Shown here in pieces: positions 18,727-27,833 of a stretch of 64,000 bases of DNA. The notes below the pieces were generated by a model. That model was not told where the DNA came from. It saw only the letters and a program-made list of their open reading frames with translations, and did not search any database. Position 1 is the first letter of the stretch; each line of letters begins with the position of its first letter. A program made the position numbers and the translations under genes. The DNA is from Pseudomonas fluorescens. GTDB taxonomy: Bacteria; Pseudomonadota; Gammaproteobacteria; Pseudomonadales; Pseudomonadaceae. The stretch is taken from positions 705,826-769,825 of the forward strand of contig NZ_OZ024668.1 of the NCBI RefSeq assembly GCF_902497775.2. The letters run 5' to 3'.

Positions 18727-19164
18727 GCAGTTACCCTTGCGCTCAGCGACGCCGGTTCTATATTGCTGCAGGTTTAGCATGCCTGTCTGGGGGGCAGGCA
18801 GCGTGGCGCATTTCTCCGGTTGGTAAAGTATCCCGTGAAGCATGTAAGACAGTTTTACATTGCAGGATGTTAGTGTTTTTATCAAACAGCGCTATAGGAC
18901 TTTTCCTTCATATATTAAGGCCGGGTTTCATAGGCGGTTTCTTTTTCTAGTGCTACCTTTGTTCAAGACGCATTTAACTGGCTTGAGATGTCGGTCGGGG
19001 ATGACTTTTCTAGAGTTAATGGCTCGCCTGGTTTGTAGGAAAATTCCCTGAAGCTTGTAGGTGGTGTCCTTGTGTGCATCTGGTTGTTAGCAGCGCAATA
19101 CGATATGTCGTATAACTAGGCTATTGTGCGAACTCAAAATAGAACAGCGAACAAATGGATTTCC
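18727..19164. other. AT-rich divergent intergenic region
   Basis: About 440 bases, clearly lower in GC than the flanks, between the hypothetical membrane protein gene and the response regulator gene. I found no convincing gene. The inverted repeat ATACGA-TATG-TCGTAT at 19098-19113 stands out near the start of the response regulator. Confidence 0.6.
19098..19113. promoter_or_regulatory. Operator-like inverted repeat upstream of response regulator
   Basis: ATACGA-N4-TCGTAT is a perfect six-base dyad, 52 bases before the chosen start codon. It could be a site for the LuxR-type regulator itself or another factor; no match to a known motif was recognised. Confidence 0.4.
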
Positions 19165-19806
19165 ATGAATACTTTGCCCATGAATAAAGTCCTGATCGTG
19201 GATGATCATCCGGTCATTCGCCTGGCTGTACGTATATTGATGGAGCGGCATGGTTACGAAGTCATTGCCGAAACCGATAACGGTGTGGACGCATTGCAGC
19301 TCGCGCGCGAGCATGGTCCCGATATCGTCATTCTGGACATCGGCATTCCCAAGCTTGACGGCCTTGAAGTGATGGCCAGGCTGACCGCCAACAATGCCTG
19401 TATCAAGGTGCTGGTGCTGACCACCCAGGCACCAGGGCATTTTTCCATGCGCTGCATGCAGACGGGTGCAGCGGGCTACGTCTGTAAACAGCAGAATCCC
19501 ACCGAATTGCTCAGTGCCATAAAAGCGGTGCTGTGCGGCTACAGCTATTTCCCCAATCAGGCATTGCATTCCGTGCGCTCGAACCTTGGCGGCTCGAGCG
19601 AGGCGGACATGGTCGAGCGTCTGTCGGGTCGGGAGATGATGGTTCTGCAGCAGCTTGCCCGGGGAAAGACCAACAAGGAAATCGCCGACGGCATGTTCCT
19701 CAGCAACAAGACGGTCAGCACTTACAAAACTCGTCTGTTGCTCAAGCTCAATGCTCGCTCGCTGGTCGACCTGATCGAACTGGCCCAGCGCAACGGCCTG
19801 GTTTGA
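19165..19806 (+). CDS. Orphan two-component response regulator, NarL/LuxR (FixJ) type
   Basis: 213 residues. The receiver domain (about 6-122) has the acidic pair DDHP (13-14), the phosphoacceptor Asp58 in IVILDIGIPKLDG, the conserved Thr in VLTTQAP and the Lys in YVCKQQNP. A LuxR-type helix-turn-helix occupies about 147-210 (LSGREMMVLQQLARGKTNKEIA, SNKTVSTYKTRLLLKL). It resembles RocA-like regulators. No histidine kinase is adjacent, so its partner is unknown. I prefer the ATG at 19165 (TGGA upstream) over one five codons later. Confidence 0.9.
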   Translation: MNTLPMNKVLIVDDHPVIRLAVRILMERHGYEVIAETDNGVDALQLAREHGPDIVILDIGIPKLDGLEVMARLTANNACIKVLVLTTQAPGHFSMRCMQTGAAGYVCKQQNPTELLSAIKAVLCGYSYFPNQALHSVRSNLGGSSEADMVERLSGREMMVLQQLARGKTNKEIADGMFLSNKTVSTYKTRLLLKLNARSLVDLIELAQRNGLV

Positions 19807-19822
19807 AATGCCCAGAAACAAC

Positions 19823-19846
19823 AAAGCCTCCAGCTAGGAGGCTTTT
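19823..19846 (+). terminator. Terminator after response regulator
   Basis: AAAGCCTCCAGCTAGGAGGCTTTT, between the response regulator stop and the end of the convergent PA3496-family gene; usable in both directions. Confidence 0.85.
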
Positions 19847-19868
19847 GTGCTTCATCGGTATCGATCCT

Positions 19869-20045
19869 TTAGAGATCGAAGTCGTAGTCAGCCAGCTGTT
19901 TCTGCAGGCGACGCTCTTCCAGCAGGTTATCGATGGTGCGGCGTTTGCTCAGGTTGGTTTTCGCCACTTCAACCTGAGGTTCCTCATCTACCGGGTCGAT
20001 GTCGTCTACTACATCTACATCCAGGTCTTCTTTATCGGTGCTCAT
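19869..20045 (-). CDS. PA3496-family putative envelope integrity protein
   Basis: 58-residue, strongly acidic N-terminal half (MSTDKEDLDVDVVDDIDPVD) and a basic C-terminal half with NLSKRRTIDNLLEERRLQKQL and the terminal YDFDL. This is the small PA3496 family, found downstream of nth in pseudomonads. No signal peptide or membrane segment is visible, so the envelope link in the family name is not evident from the sequence. GGAGTG precedes the ATG. Confidence 0.8.
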   Translation of the reverse strand: MSTDKEDLDVDVVDDIDPVDEEPQVEVAKTNLSKRRTIDNLLEERRLQKQLADYDFDL

Positions 20046-20150
20046 AAGTCACTCCAAGCCAAGAGGGCCATTGGCGCACCTTATAGCGAGAAATTTTGAC
20101 CGGGTAAAAAAGATTTTTTCAATCGGCTGAGCCGTGTTTTCACTATCCGC

Positions 20151-20789
20151 TCAATCGTCCGAGGTTTTCTGCTTGTACTCGCACAAATCTTCGATCCGGC
20201 AACTTCCGCAACGGGGTTTGCGCGCCTGGCATACATAGCGCCCATGCAGGATCAGCCAGTGGTGGGCATCGAGCAGATAAGCCTTGGGCACAAACTTCAT
20301 CAAGGCCTTTTCGACCTCCAGAACGGTCTTGCCCGGCGCGATCCCGGTGCGGTTGCTGACCCGGAAGATATGCGTGTCGACGGCCATGGCCATTTGCCGG
20401 AAGGCAGTGTTAAGCACCACGTTGGCGGTCTTGCGGCCAACCCCGGGCAGGGCTTCCAGCGCCTCGCGGGTTTCCGGTACCTGGCTGCCATGCTGTTCGA
20501 CCAGCAAGCGGCAGGTTTCGATGACGTTTTTTGCCTTGCTGTTGTACAGGCCGATGGTCTTGATGTACGCCGACAGACCTTCAACGCCCAGCGCGTAGAT
20601 CGCTTCCGGGGTATTGGCGACCGGGTACAGTTTGGCCGTGGCCTTGTTCACACTGACGTCGGTAGCCTGGGCCGAGAGGATGACTGCAATCAACAGTTCG
20701 AAAGGGTTGGTGTAGGCCAGCTCGGTTTTCGGCTCGGGGTTGTCTTCATGCAGCCTGCGAAAGATTTCCAGGCGTTTGGCGGCATTCAT
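20151..20789 (-). CDS. nth: Endonuclease III (Nth)
   Basis: 212-residue DNA glycosylase/AP lyase for oxidised pyrimidines. The helix-hairpin-helix LPGVGRKTANVV carries the catalytic Lys120, and Asp138 is in AVDTHIFRV. The [4Fe-4S] cluster ligands follow the C-X6-C-X2-C-X5-C pattern (CQARKPRCGSCRIEDLC). It lies four bases after rnfE on the same strand, so it is the last or next-to-last gene of the rnf operon, as in many gamma-proteobacteria. Confidence 0.97.
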   Translation of the reverse strand: MNAAKRLEIFRRLHEDNPEPKTELAYTNPFELLIAVILSAQATDVSVNKATAKLYPVANTPEAIYALGVEGLSAYIKTIGLYNSKAKNVIETCRLLVEQHGSQVPETREALEALPGVGRKTANVVLNTAFRQMAMAVDTHIFRVSNRTGIAPGKTVLEVEKALMKFVPKAYLLDAHHWLILHGRYVCQARKPRCGSCRIEDLCEYKQKTSDD

Positions 20790-20793
20790 GGGG

Positions 20794-21318
20794 TCAAAGC
20801 TTTCCTTGACGACGTGAAGGGGCTCGCCGTTGGCAAACCCGGTTATACAGGGCCAGTATCAGGCCCAGGAGAATCAGGGCGCCGGGCGACAAGCTGGCCA
20901 GACGCAGGTTGGCTGACTCGCCCAGCAACTGGCGCGTTAGCCCCATGGCAATGCACAGCGAGGCAAATACTGCCAGTGTGGTTGCAGCGCTACGCCAGCG
21001 GGCATCGTGACCCAGGGCTAACTCGAATACCAGGCATTGTACGGCGATCAACGCCGGATAGGGGCTCAGGGTCAACGCCAGCGGCAAAGCCCAGGCGCGC
21101 AGGCCCAGCTCCAGGCAGGTGACCAGCAAGGCTGCCAGCAGCACGCTGGCGAACAGGCTGTAGCTGGTGTTCAGCAGCTTGCGCAGCGGTGTCATGCACA
21201 GCCGGTGCAGGCCGATGATCAGCACGCTCAGCAGCGCAATGGCACTGGCCTGCAGCAATGTCTGGGTGGCTCCCAGCAGGGGCGCCAGGCTTACGGCCGC
21301 GAGCCATTGCCTATTCAT
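20794..21318 (-). CDS. rnfE: RnfE/RsxE-like membrane subunit (short)
   Basis: 174-residue hydrophobic protein with about five to six spans, 50-60 residues shorter than E. coli RsxE. The N-terminus APLLGATQTLLQASAIALLSVLII aligns with the RsxE start, and SLSPGALILLGLILALYN matches the C-terminal LPPGAFIGLGLMLAG. RnfE and RnfA form the inner core of the ion-pumping Rnf/Rsx complex. The ATG at 21318 lies inside the end of rnfG (8-base overlap). Shortening suggests divergence of the complex. Confidence 0.8.
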   Translation of the reverse strand: MNRQWLAAVSLAPLLGATQTLLQASAIALLSVLIIGLHRLCMTPLRKLLNTSYSLFASVLLAALLVTCLELGLRAWALPLALTLSPYPALIAVQCLVFELALGHDARWRSAATTLAVFASLCIAMGLTRQLLGESANLRLASLSPGALILLGLILALYNRVCQRRAPSRRQGKL

Positions 21319-21928
21319 CGTTGCCTCCAGTGAGCAGCTGTTGGCGATGCTCGTCGAAATAGCGCAGGGCATCGTGAGTCGCCTGAATGACTGCGCGGGA
21401 GGTGACGCTGGCGCCGGCCAGTTGATCGAACTGGCCGCTGTCACGTTTGAGCGCCCAGGCCGCATCCGGCATGGTTTGCCGGATGCTGCCGACAAAACCT
21501 TGCAGCCAGGTATTGCCGGGCTCAACCAGCTGGCCGCCCAGGCCTGGGGTTTCTTGTTGCTGCAACACCTTGACGCCGATCAGGCGACCACCCCCATCAA
21601 TGGCAATCAGCAGGTCCAGCCGGCCGCCATAGCCCTGGGTCTGGCTATGCAGTACAACGGCGTGGGGTTGGCCCTTGAGGGTCGCCAGAAAGCCTGCGAG
21701 CAGGCGACTGTGATCAAGGGCGGCGGCGCCCAGGTGCAGGGGCTGCTGAAGCGGTTGGTTGTCGTAGCTCTGTGCTGGCAGCACGCTCAGCCAGCGCTGG
21801 GCCTTGAGCTGTTGCTCGGCGGCAGTGATGCGCGGGGCAGTGAACTGCTGCCAGAGTACTGTGGCGCCGATGGCCAGCACGGCAAGGGTCAGTAATAGCA
21901 GCGTGGAGCGTAGCGCTGAAGTATTCAT
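21311..21928 (-). CDS. rnfG: RnfG/RsxG-like FMN-binding subunit
   Basis: 205 residues: one N-terminal membrane anchor (about 8-25), then a periplasmic FMN-binding domain. The flavinylation motif is FDQLAGASVTS with candidate FMN-carrying Thr176; the usual form is SGATxTS, so Ser to Ala and Thr to Ser changes are present but the key Thr is kept. GYGGRLDLLIAIDGGGRLIGVKVLQQQETPGLG is typical of RnfG. It overlaps rnfD upstream by four bases. Confidence 0.88.
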   Translation of the reverse strand: MNTSALRSTLLLLTLAVLAIGATVLWQQFTAPRITAAEQQLKAQRWLSVLPAQSYDNQPLQQPLHLGAAALDHSRLLAGFLATLKGQPHAVVLHSQTQGYGGRLDLLIAIDGGGRLIGVKVLQQQETPGLGGQLVEPGNTWLQGFVGSIRQTMPDAAWALKRDSGQFDQLAGASVTSRAVIQATHDALRYFDEHRQQLLTGGNDE

Positions 21929-22905
21929 GGCGTCTGCCCACGTTCAGCCCAGCGCTCCAGCGCGGGGACGCAGAGATTCATCAGCAGTACCGCGAATGCG
22001 GCGCCGTCCGGATAGCTGCCCCAGGTCCGAATCAGATAGATGAGCAAGCCCGCGCCGACGCCAAACAGCAACTTGGCTTTGGGGCTTTTCGGCCCTGATA
22101 CCGGCTCGGTGACGATGAAGAACGCCGCCAGCATGGTCGAGCCGGACAGCAGATGCAGCAGTGGCGAGCCATTGGAGTCCGAGCCCGAGCCGTTCCAGCA
22201 CAGCAGGCTGACCACGAACAGGCTGGCCAGCAGGCCGACCGGGGCGTGCCAGCTGATGACCTTGCGTTGTAACAGCAGCAAGCCGCCGAGCAGAAAGGCC
22301 AGGTTGACCGCTTCGCTGCCGCGGCCGCCAACGTGCCCAAAGCCCGGGTGGCTGGCGAACAGCTCATCGATGGTCAGGCTGCGGTTGTTGCGCAGGCCGT
22401 CCAGTACCGTCGCTTGCGCCCAGGCATCGGGCCGGTTGCCCAGATCAAGCCCGAACACCTGTTGCAGCGTGTCTGCCAGGCCCAGCACCTGGGTCACCGG
22501 CCACTGGGTCATATGCTGCGCGAATGTCAGCAACACCAGTGCATAGCCAACCATCGCGGGGTTGAACAGGTTCTTGCCGACCCCGCCGTAAAGTTGTTTG
22601 CCCAAGGCAATGGCGCTGCTGGCAGCAATCATTGGCAGCCACCAGGGGGCGTAGGCGGGCAGTGCTGCGGTCAGCAGAACGGCAGTGACCAATGCGCTGC
22701 CGTCGTTGAGTGCCGGCAAGCTCGGTCTTTGTTGCAGTTTCAGCAGCACAGCTTCGGTTGCCAGCGCCGCACTGGCGCACAGCAGCAAGTTCAGCAGCAG
22801 CCCCCAGCCATGCAGCCAAAGCAGGGTCAGCAACCCGGGCGCACAGGCCAGCAGCACCAGGGCCATGGTGCTGCGCAGGCGCTCACTGTTATCAGCCACG
22901 GCCAT
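21925..22905 (-). CDS. rnfD: RnfD/RsxD-like membrane subunit
   Basis: 326-residue integral membrane protein with about eight to nine spans. [21 protein letters not shown] and [16 protein letters not shown] are conserved in the RnfD/NqrB family, and ATVLDGLR (about Thr166) lies where the covalent FMN threonine occurs. [11 protein letters not shown] near residue 262-271 matches the family FFIATDPVS motif. The start at 22905 overlaps the end of rnfB by 14 bases. The gene that normally separates rnfB and rnfD, rnfC, is missing. Confidence 0.88.
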   Translation of the reverse strand: MAVADNSERLRSTMALVLLACAPGLLTLLWLHGWGLLLNLLLCASAALATEAVLLKLQQRPSLPALNDGSALVTAVLLTAALPAYAPWWLPMIAASSAIALGKQLYGGVGKNLFNPAMVGYALVLLTFAQHMTQWPVTQVLGLADTLQQVFGLDLGNRPDAWAQATVLDGLRNNRSLTIDELFASHPGFGHVGGRGSEAVNLAFLLGGLLLLQRKVISWHAPVGLLASLFVVSLLCWNGSGSDSNGSPLLHLLSGSTMLAAFFIVTEPVSGPKSPKAKLLFGVGAGLLIYLIRTWGSYPDGAAFAVLLMNLCVPALERWAERGQTP

Positions 22906-23746
22906 CGCCGGCTGCCGGTTGTAGCGCTTGCAGGCGGGCCTGGGCCTGTTGCGCTTCGCGCTCAAGTTCTACCAATTGTGCTTGCTGGGCCTCGTTGGGT
23001 GCATCACCAAAGGCGCTGCGGGCCTTGCTCAGTTGTGCCCGGCTCATGGCTGCGGCGATTTTTGCCTGCTTGAGCGCAGCATCGGCGGCTGCGGCTTTCT
23101 GCGCCTTGACCCGTTCGATGGCGGCCTTGATCGGGTCGAGGACAACCGCGCTCGGGGTGGCGGCAGTGGCGCTGGCTGCACGCTGGCTGCGAGCCAGGCG
23201 TTCGGCCTGCTTGCGGGCTTCTTCGCGCTGCAGGCGGTTGTTGCGCTGCTCAAAGCGACGCCGGGCATGGTTGCGCTTGTGGCTGCGGGCTACGAGGGCT
23301 GCGGCGTCCTGGGCCAGGCCGCCGACAATCGGCACCACCTTGCTGGCGGTGGTCAGTGGCAGCAGGTCGATGCAGTCCACCGGGCAGGGCGCCACGCACA
23401 GGTCGCAGCCGGTGCATTCTGCGCTGATCACGGTGTGCATCAGCTTTGCCGCGCCGATAATGGCGTCCACCGGGCAGGCCTGGATGCATTTGGTGCAGCC
23501 AATGCATTCGGCTTCGCGGATATAGGCGACCTGCGCCGGTGCACGGCCGCGCTCATGGTCCAGTTCGATCACCGGCACTTGCAGTAGCTGGGCCAGTGCG
23601 GCGATGGTTTCGCCGCCTCCGGGCGGGCACTTGTTGATCGCTTCGCCCGCCGCCAGGCCTTCGGCATAAGGCCTGCAACCAGGGTGGCCACACTTGCCGC
23701 ATTGGGTCTGCGGCAGCAGGGCGTCGATGCGTTGAATCAGGCTCAT
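22892..23746 (-). CDS. rnfB: RnfB/RsxB-like ferredoxin subunit with unusual C-terminal tail
   Basis: 284 residues. A 4Fe-4S Fes domain (Cys16, 19, 24, 40; [10 protein letters not shown]) is followed by two ferredoxin clusters ([12 protein letters not shown] from 81, [12 protein letters not shown] from 111). E. coli RsxB is about 190 residues and starts with a membrane helix; here the protein starts directly at [11 protein letters not shown] with no hydrophobic anchor. After residue 160 comes a charged coiled-coil and Ala-rich tail with [17 protein letters not shown], resembling the C-terminal repeats of RnfC. The start forms ATGA with the rnfA stop. Confidence 0.88.
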   Translation of the reverse strand: MSLIQRIDALLPQTQCGKCGHPGCRPYAEGLAAGEAINKCPPGGGETIAALAQLLQVPVIELDHERGRAPAQVAYIREAECIGCTKCIQACPVDAIIGAAKLMHTVISAECTGCDLCVAPCPVDCIDLLPLTTASKVVPIVGGLAQDAAALVARSHKRNHARRRFEQRNNRLQREEARKQAERLARSQRAASATAATPSAVVLDPIKAAIERVKAQKAAAADAALKQAKIAAAMSRAQLSKARSAFGDAPNEAQQAQLVELEREAQQAQARLQALQPAAGDGRG

Positions 23747-24324
23747 GGGTTGAATAATCCGTTGAAACCGAGAAACGCCATGGCCATTACGCCAGCGCCG
23801 ATCAGCTCGATCGGCAGGCCGCGAAAGGCCGCGGGGATGTCGTCGTTGTCGCTGCGCTGGCGCAGGTCGCTGAACAGGCTCAGGGCCAGCCACAAACCCA
23901 GGCCGCCGCCCAGGCTCCAGCCCAGGGTTTGCGTAATGCCGTAACCGCCTTCACTGGCCTGCAGGCTCAAGCCTAGCAGCGCCACGTTGGTCAGCAGCAA
24001 GGGCAGCAAGCCATCGAAGGGCAGGGTCGGCAGCAGGCGTGTCAGCAGGTTGAGCAGCGGTTTGATCAGCAGTACGCACAGCGGCAGGAACACGAACAAG
24101 CGCAGATACTCAAGCTGCAGGGGCCGCAGCGCCAGGCGAAAAATCAGTTGCCCAAGCCCGACCGCCAATACCAGCAGCAGCAAGGTCGCCAGGCCCAACG
24201 CATGCATCCGGCGCCGACGCTGATCGGTGGCGCTGCGCAGCAAGGGGTCGATGGCCAATCCCTGGTGCAGGACCAGGTTGTTGATCAGCGCGGCGCTGAC
24301 CAGGGCCAGGAAAAATTCGCTCAT
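23743..24324 (-). CDS. rnfA: RnfA/RsxA membrane subunit
   Basis: 193-residue six-span protein: [20 protein letters not shown] at the start and [20 protein letters not shown] later correspond to RnfA (E. coli: LLLVGTVLVNNFVLVKFLG...). The family Cys residues that hold a [2Fe-2S] cluster between RnfA and RnfE are not apparent: the normal N-terminal NNxVLxxxLGxCP segment here reads [13 protein letters not shown]. It is the first gene of the cluster, downstream of and codirectional with metG with a 90-base gap. Confidence 0.88.
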   Translation of the reverse strand: MSEFFLALVSAALINNLVLHQGLAIDPLLRSATDQRRRRMHALGLATLLLLVLAVGLGQLIFRLALRPLQLEYLRLFVFLPLCVLLIKPLLNLLTRLLPTLPFDGLLPLLLTNVALLGLSLQASEGGYGITQTLGWSLGGGLGLWLALSLFSDLRQRSDNDDIPAAFRGLPIELIGAGVMAMAFLGFNGLFNP

Positions 24325-24414
24325 GAGGGGGCCGAATGCTGAGGCTGTCCGCCATTATCCGGCAATGACGCGAGGATGAGAACGCCCCGACCGTAATCGG
24401 CCGGGGCGTGAGCC

Positions 24415-26454
24415 TTACTTGATGCGCTGGCCCGGCTTGGCGCCGCTGTCAGGGCTGAGCAGGTAGATCTCTTCACCGCCGGGGCCTGCAGCCATGACCA
24501 TGCCTTCGGAGATGCCGAAACGCATTTTGCGTGGCTTGAGGTTGGCGATCATCATGGTCAGGCGACCTTCGAGCTTGGCCGGGTCCGGGTAGGCCGACTT
24601 GATCCCGGAGAACACGTTGCGCTGCTCATCGCCGATGTCCAGGGTCAGGCGCAGCAGCTTGTCGGCGCCTTCCACGGCTTCGGCCTTGAGGATCAGGGCA
24701 ACCCGCAGATCGACGGCGGCGAAGGTGTCGAAGTCGATTTCCGCCGACAGCGGGTCCTTGGCCAGTTCGCCGTTGCCGGTGACAACGCTGGTCTGGCTGG
24801 CGGCCAGGTCTTCCTTGGACGCGGCGGTCATGGCTTCGACCTTGGCTGGGTCGATACGGCTCATCAGTGCCTTGAACGGGTTGAGTTGGTGGTTGCTCAG
24901 GCGGGTCTGGTGGTCAGCCCAGGTCAGCGGCGCGACGTTGAGGAACGCCTCGGCGTCGGCGGCCAGCACTGGCAGCACCGGCTTGAGGAAGATCACCAAC
25001 TGGCGGAACAGGTTGATGCCCTGGGCGCAGATTGCCTGGACTTCGTCCTGCTTGCCTTCCTGCTTGGCCAGCGACCACGGTGCCTTGTCGGCGATCCAGG
25101 CGTTGGCCCGATCGGCCAGGGCCATGATTTCGCGCATGGCGCGGGCAAAGTCGCGGCCTTCGTAGGCTTCGGCGATGCCTGGGGCGGCGGCGAGAAAGGC
25201 TTCGGTCAGTTCAGGTGCGACGTCGCCGGCCACCATGACGCCGTCGTTACCCTTGTGGATGAAGCCGGCGCAGCGGCTGGCGATGTTGACCACCTTGCCA
25301 ACCAGGTCGGAGTTGACCTTCTGGATGAAGTCTTCCAGGTTCAGGTCGAGGTCGTCGACGCCGCGGCCAAGCTTGGAGGCGTAATAGTAGCGCAGGTATT
25401 CCGGCGCCAGGTGATCCAGGTAAGTGCGGGCCTTGATGAAGGTGCCGCGCGACTTGGACATCTTCGAACCGTTGACGGTCAGGTAGCCGTGCACGTTGAT
25501 GCCGGTCGGCTTGCGGTAGCCGGCGCCTTCGAGCATGGCGGGCCAGAACAGGGCGTGGAAGTTGACGATGTCCTTGCCGATGAAGTGATACAGCTCGGCT
25601 TTCGAGTCCTTGTTCCAGAACGCGTCGAAGTCCAGCTCCGGCCGCCGGGCGCAAAGGTTCTTGAAGCTGGCCATGTAACCGATCGGGGCATCCAGCCAGA
25701 CGTAGAAGTACTTGCCCGGCTCGCCGGGGATCTCGAAGCCGAAGTACGGCGCGTCGCGGGAAATGTCCCATTCCTGCAGGCCGGCATCCAGCCATTCGGC
25801 GATCTTGTTGGCTACCGCGTCCTGCAGGGTGCCGCTGCGGGTCCACTGCTGGAGCATGGCCTGGAAGTCGGGCAGCTTGAAGAAGAAGTGCTGCGAGTCC
25901 TTGAGCACCGGGGTGGCGCCGGAAATCGCCGACTTGGGGTTCTTCAGCTCGGTTGGTGCGTAGGTGGCACCGCATTTTTCGCAGTTGTCGCCGTACTGGT
26001 CTTCAGTGGCGCACTTGGGGCAGGTGCCCTTGATGAAGCGATCGGCCAGGAACATCTTTTTGTCCGGGTCGAAATACTGAGTGATCGAACGGGTAGCGAT
26101 GTGCCCGGCGTCACGCAGCTTGAGGTAAATCTGGCTCGACAGTTCGCGGTTTTCTTCGGCGTGGGTCGAGTGAAAGTTGTCGAACTCGACCAGGAAGTCG
26201 GCGAAATCCCCGCTGTGCTCGGCCTGGACGGCGGCAATCAGTTGCTCGGGGGTGATGCCTTCCTTCTCGGCGCGCAGCATGATGGCCGAACCGTGGGCGT
26301 CGTCAGCGCAGACATAAATGCACTGGTTGCCGCGAAGCTTCTGGAAGCGCACCCACATGTCTGTCTGGATGTACTCGAGCATATGGCCAAGGTGAATGGA
26401 ACCATTGGCATAGGGCAGGGCGCTGGTGACGAGAATCTGACGTGGCTCGGACAT
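24415..26454 (-). CDS. metG: Methionyl-tRNA synthetase
   Basis: 679-residue class I synthetase. The HIGH motif is SIHLGHML, the KMSKS loop is [10 protein letters not shown], and the zinc knuckle has [17 protein letters not shown], so it is the E. coli-type zinc enzyme. A C-terminal tRNA-binding (EMAP/Arc1p-like) domain spans about residues 575-679 ([23 protein letters not shown]), giving the dimeric form. It is divergent from mrp/apbC with a 156-base gap. Confidence 0.97.
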   Translation of the reverse strand: MSEPRQILVTSALPYANGSIHLGHMLEYIQTDMWVRFQKLRGNQCIYVCADDAHGSAIMLRAEKEGITPEQLIAAVQAEHSGDFADFLVEFDNFHSTHAEENRELSSQIYLKLRDAGHIATRSITQYFDPDKKMFLADRFIKGTCPKCATEDQYGDNCEKCGATYAPTELKNPKSAISGATPVLKDSQHFFFKLPDFQAMLQQWTRSGTLQDAVANKIAEWLDAGLQEWDISRDAPYFGFEIPGEPGKYFYVWLDAPIGYMASFKNLCARRPELDFDAFWNKDSKAELYHFIGKDIVNFHALFWPAMLEGAGYRKPTGINVHGYLTVNGSKMSKSRGTFIKARTYLDHLAPEYLRYYYASKLGRGVDDLDLNLEDFIQKVNSDLVGKVVNIASRCAGFIHKGNDGVMVAGDVAPELTEAFLAAAPGIAEAYEGRDFARAMREIMALADRANAWIADKAPWSLAKQEGKQDEVQAICAQGINLFRQLVIFLKPVLPVLAADAEAFLNVAPLTWADHQTRLSNHQLNPFKALMSRIDPAKVEAMTAASKEDLAASQTSVVTGNGELAKDPLSAEIDFDTFAAVDLRVALILKAEAVEGADKLLRLTLDIGDEQRNVFSGIKSAYPDPAKLEGRLTMMIANLKPRKMRFGISEGMVMAAGPGGEEIYLLSPDSGAKPGQRIK

Positions 26455-26610
26455 GGGGGCTCGGCTACTTTTTTCGGCTACTTGAGATGAAACGGTGATC
26501 GGCCACTATAAAACGCCGGGAAATATATTTCACCCCATGGACGCATCTGGGGAGGGATGACGGGTTAGCATAGTGACCTGTTTTGCTCAGTCTTTATCAC
26601 GGGAGTCTCC

Positions 26611-27705
26611 ATGAGTGCCGTCACTCGCGCAGCCGTCGAAGCCGTTCTTCGCCAGTACACCGACCCTTACCTGAACCAGGACCCGGTCAGCGCCGGCTGT
26701 GTCCAGGCCATCGATATCCAGGGCGATCGCGTTAGCGTGCAGCTGCAACTGGGCTATGCCGCCGGCCTGTTCAAGAATGGCTGGGCGCAGGTGCTGCAAA
26801 CCGCCGTCGAAGGTATCGACGGGGTTGCCTCGGCGCAGGTCGAGATCAACTGCGTGATCGCCGCACACAAGGCCCAGGCGCAGATTCCGGGCCTGGCCAA
26901 CGTCAAGAACATCATCGCCGTGGCCTCGGGCAAGGGCGGTGTCGGCAAATCCACCACCGCCGCCAACCTGGCCCTGGCCCTGGCCCGTGAAGGTGCGCGG
27001 GTGGGGATTCTCGATGCCGATATCTATGGCCCGAGCCAGGGCGTGATGTTCGGTATCGCCGAAGGCACCCGGCCACAGATTCGCGACCAGAAGTGGTTCG
27101 TACCGCTCAAGGCTCATGGCGTTGAAGTCATGTCCATGGCCTTCCTGACCGACGACAACACACCGATGGTCTGGCGTGGGCCGATGGTCTCCGGGGCGCT
27201 GTTGCAATTGGTGACCCAGACTGCCTGGGACGACCTCGATTACCTGGTGATCGACATGCCGCCGGGCACCGGTGACATCCAGCTGACCTTGGCGCAGAAA
27301 GTGCCGGTGGCCGGCTCGGTAATCGTCACCACGCCGCAGGACCTGGCGCTGCTCGATGCCAAAAAGGGTGTAGAGATGTTCCGCAAGGTCAACATCCCGG
27401 TGCTGGGCGTGGTCGAGAACATGGCTGTGCACATCTGCTCGAACTGTGGCCATGCCGAGCATCTGTTCGGTGAGGGCGGTGGCGAGAAGCTGGCGGCGCA
27501 GTACGGTGTCGAGCTGCTGGCCTCCCTGCCACTGTCGATGCTGATTCGCGAGCAGGCCGACAGCGGCAAGCCGACGGCGATTGCCGAGCCGGAAAGCCAG
27601 ATTGCCATGGTCTATCAGGAGCTGGCCCGTCAGGTCGGTGCGCGGATCGTGTTGCAGGAAGCGGCGGCACCGGCGATGCCGAATATCACCATCAGCGAAG
27701 ATTGA
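26611..27705 (+). CDS. apbC: Mrp/ApbC iron-sulfur cluster carrier ATPase
   Basis: 364-residue P-loop protein that carries and transfers [4Fe-4S] clusters. An N-terminal MIP18/DUF59-like domain (1-90) precedes the deviant Walker A ASGKGGVGKST (about 105-115). The bridging-cluster CXXC is HICSNCGHAE (about residue 275). ATGGTCTGGCGTGG encodes the MVWRGPM loop typical of Mrp. The ATG at 26611 follows GGGAGTC. A near-perfect REP palindrome and a terminator follow. Confidence 0.95.
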   Translation: MSAVTRAAVEAVLRQYTDPYLNQDPVSAGCVQAIDIQGDRVSVQLQLGYAAGLFKNGWAQVLQTAVEGIDGVASAQVEINCVIAAHKAQAQIPGLANVKNIIAVASGKGGVGKSTTAANLALALAREGARVGILDADIYGPSQGVMFGIAEGTRPQIRDQKWFVPLKAHGVEVMSMAFLTDDNTPMVWRGPMVSGALLQLVTQTAWDDLDYLVIDMPPGTGDIQLTLAQKVPVAGSVIVTTPQDLALLDAKKGVEMFRKVNIPVLGVVENMAVHICSNCGHAEHLFGEGGGEKLAAQYGVELLASLPLSMLIREQADSGKPTAIAEPESQIAMVYQELARQVGARIVLQEAAAPAMPNITISED

Positions 27706-27712
27706 GGTGAAT

Positions 27713-27760
27713 CATCGCGGGACAAGCCCGCTCCTGTAGGAGCGGGCTTGTCCCGCGATG
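27713..27760. repeat. REP palindrome (23-bp arms)
   Basis: CATCGCGGGACAAGCCCGCTCCT and its exact complement meet around a two-base centre (GT). It is the cleanest copy in the window of the P. putida REP unit, in head-to-head pair form, between apbC and the cold-shock gene. Confidence 0.85.
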
Positions 27761-27780
27761 GAGCCCAAATCCAGGGCATA

Positions 27781-27814
27781 AAAAAAGCCCCACCTGTTAA
27801 GGGCGGGGCTTTCT
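27781..27814. terminator. Terminator between apbC and cold-shock gene
   Basis: AAAAAAGCCCCACC - loop - GGGCGGGGCTTTCTT, with one mismatch in the stem; placed to serve both convergent genes. Confidence 0.75.
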
Positions 27815-27833
27815 TCAAGCTGTAAAGCGGAAG

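Noticed and set aside
18700..19160. Possible genomic island or insertion sequence in the AT-rich stretch
   Set aside because: No transposase, integrase, target duplications or terminal repeats were found; the flanking gene order is conserved.
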